Positions 32,540 through 32,709 of a DNA stretch of 32,709 nt are shown piece by piece (the stretch's first letter is position 1; the number at the start of each line of letters is the position of its first letter). The DNA lies in NCBI GenBank assembly GCA_017476605.1, contig JAFUZM010000154.1, positions 1 to 32,709 of the forward strand, written 5' to 3'. Source of the stretch: Clostridia bacterium. Its GTDB lineage: Bacteria; Bacillota; Clostridia; Christensenellales; Aristaeellaceae. Both the position numbers and the translations under genes were made by a program. Below the pieces are notes generated by a model that was not told the origin of the DNA, did not search any database, and was given only the letters and a program-made list of their open reading frames with translations.

Positions 32540-32709
32540 ATGAATATTACCTTTCAAGTCATTACGCTGTTTCTTGTTGCCTCCGTCGGAATTCTCTGCC
32601 GGCGTCTTCGCTATTTTACCGACGAGACCGTTCACGGAGTCACGCAGCTTGTTGTCAATATCACGCTTCCCTGTCTCACCTACTACAACATGGAGCGGCC
32701 ATTTTCCAC
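32540..32709 (+). CDS. AEC family transporter (3' end outside window)
   Basis: The first 56 complete codons are present. The start (MNITFQVITLFLLVASVGIL, then RRLRYFTDETVHGVTQLVVN and ITLPCLTYYNM) has the pattern of auxin efflux carrier / AEC permeases, which move organic acids such as malate. GAGGTG precedes the ATG. It follows the CofE-like gene closely and shares its promoter and leader RNA. Confidence 0.75.
   Translation, partial: MNITFQVITLFLVASVGILCRRLRYFTDETVHGVTQLVVNITLPCLTYYNMERPFS

Overview
The window looks like chromosomal DNA of an anaerobic, Gram-positive, Clostridia-type Firmicute (Bacillota), possibly a gut or rumen species. The evidence is consensus AGGAGG ribosome binding sites, strong TTGACA/TATAAT-type promoters, a sufCBDSU operon under Rrf2 regulators with SufU as scaffold, and clostridial-style oligopeptide-type ABC genes. 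Genus cannot be fixed from sequence alone. No rRNA, tRNA, CRISPR array or intact insertion sequence was seen.

Layout. (1) 1-4500: end of a TctA-type carboxylate transporter permease, then a GH28 polygalacturonase-like protein and a GH105 unsaturated glycuronyl hydrolase, a small pectin/rhamnogalacturonan set. (2) 4570-7610: a TIR-transmembrane-Sel1 protein with its own promoter and 5' hairpin, facing an AAA-ATPase-like gene that lacks the usual C-terminal nuclease domain. (3) 7700-10834: TcdA (tRNA ct6A synthesis), a LysE exporter, an AhpD/CMD-like protein and a LysR regulator, ending in a 26-bp perfect inverted repeat. (4) 10851-17755: two tandem Rrf2 regulators diverging from sufC-sufB-sufD-sufS-sufU-cysK, an Fe-S assembly operon that ends with cysteine synthase, the source of the SufS substrate. 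(5) 17760-21990: a visibly more AT-rich stretch with a RelB/DinJ antitoxin next to a toxin stub, a transglutaminase-like protein, a DUF234-type ATPase/nuclease and a membrane protein. (6) 22001-31575: a phosphoesterase, then a divergent PrpR-type regulator and an operon for an oligopeptide-family ABC transporter (two permeases, fused double ATPase, binding protein), followed by a UxuA-family dehydratase. (7) 31620-32709: a promoter, a structured leader RNA, a CofE-like protein and the start of an AEC-family transporter.

The most interesting item is a pair of near-identical 5' leader elements 30.5 kb apart (1190-1271 and 31667-31771), before the GH28 gene and the CofE-like gene. Each can fold into a stem-loop whose 11-nt loop pairs over 8 bp with a segment lying two bases before the Shine-Dalgarno sequence. 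This is a pseudoknot layout like that of translational riboswitches, and the two copies differ in ways that keep the pairing. One copy lies just downstream of a consensus promoter, so it is transcribed. I do not recognise it as a known class. Other notable points are a PrpR-like regulator whose AAA+ motifs are nearly all degenerate, beside TGAAACA repeats spaced 21 bp apart; SLH-like repeats on a GH28 protein without a signal peptide; the TIR-Sel1 protein; and a decayed YafQ-type toxin.
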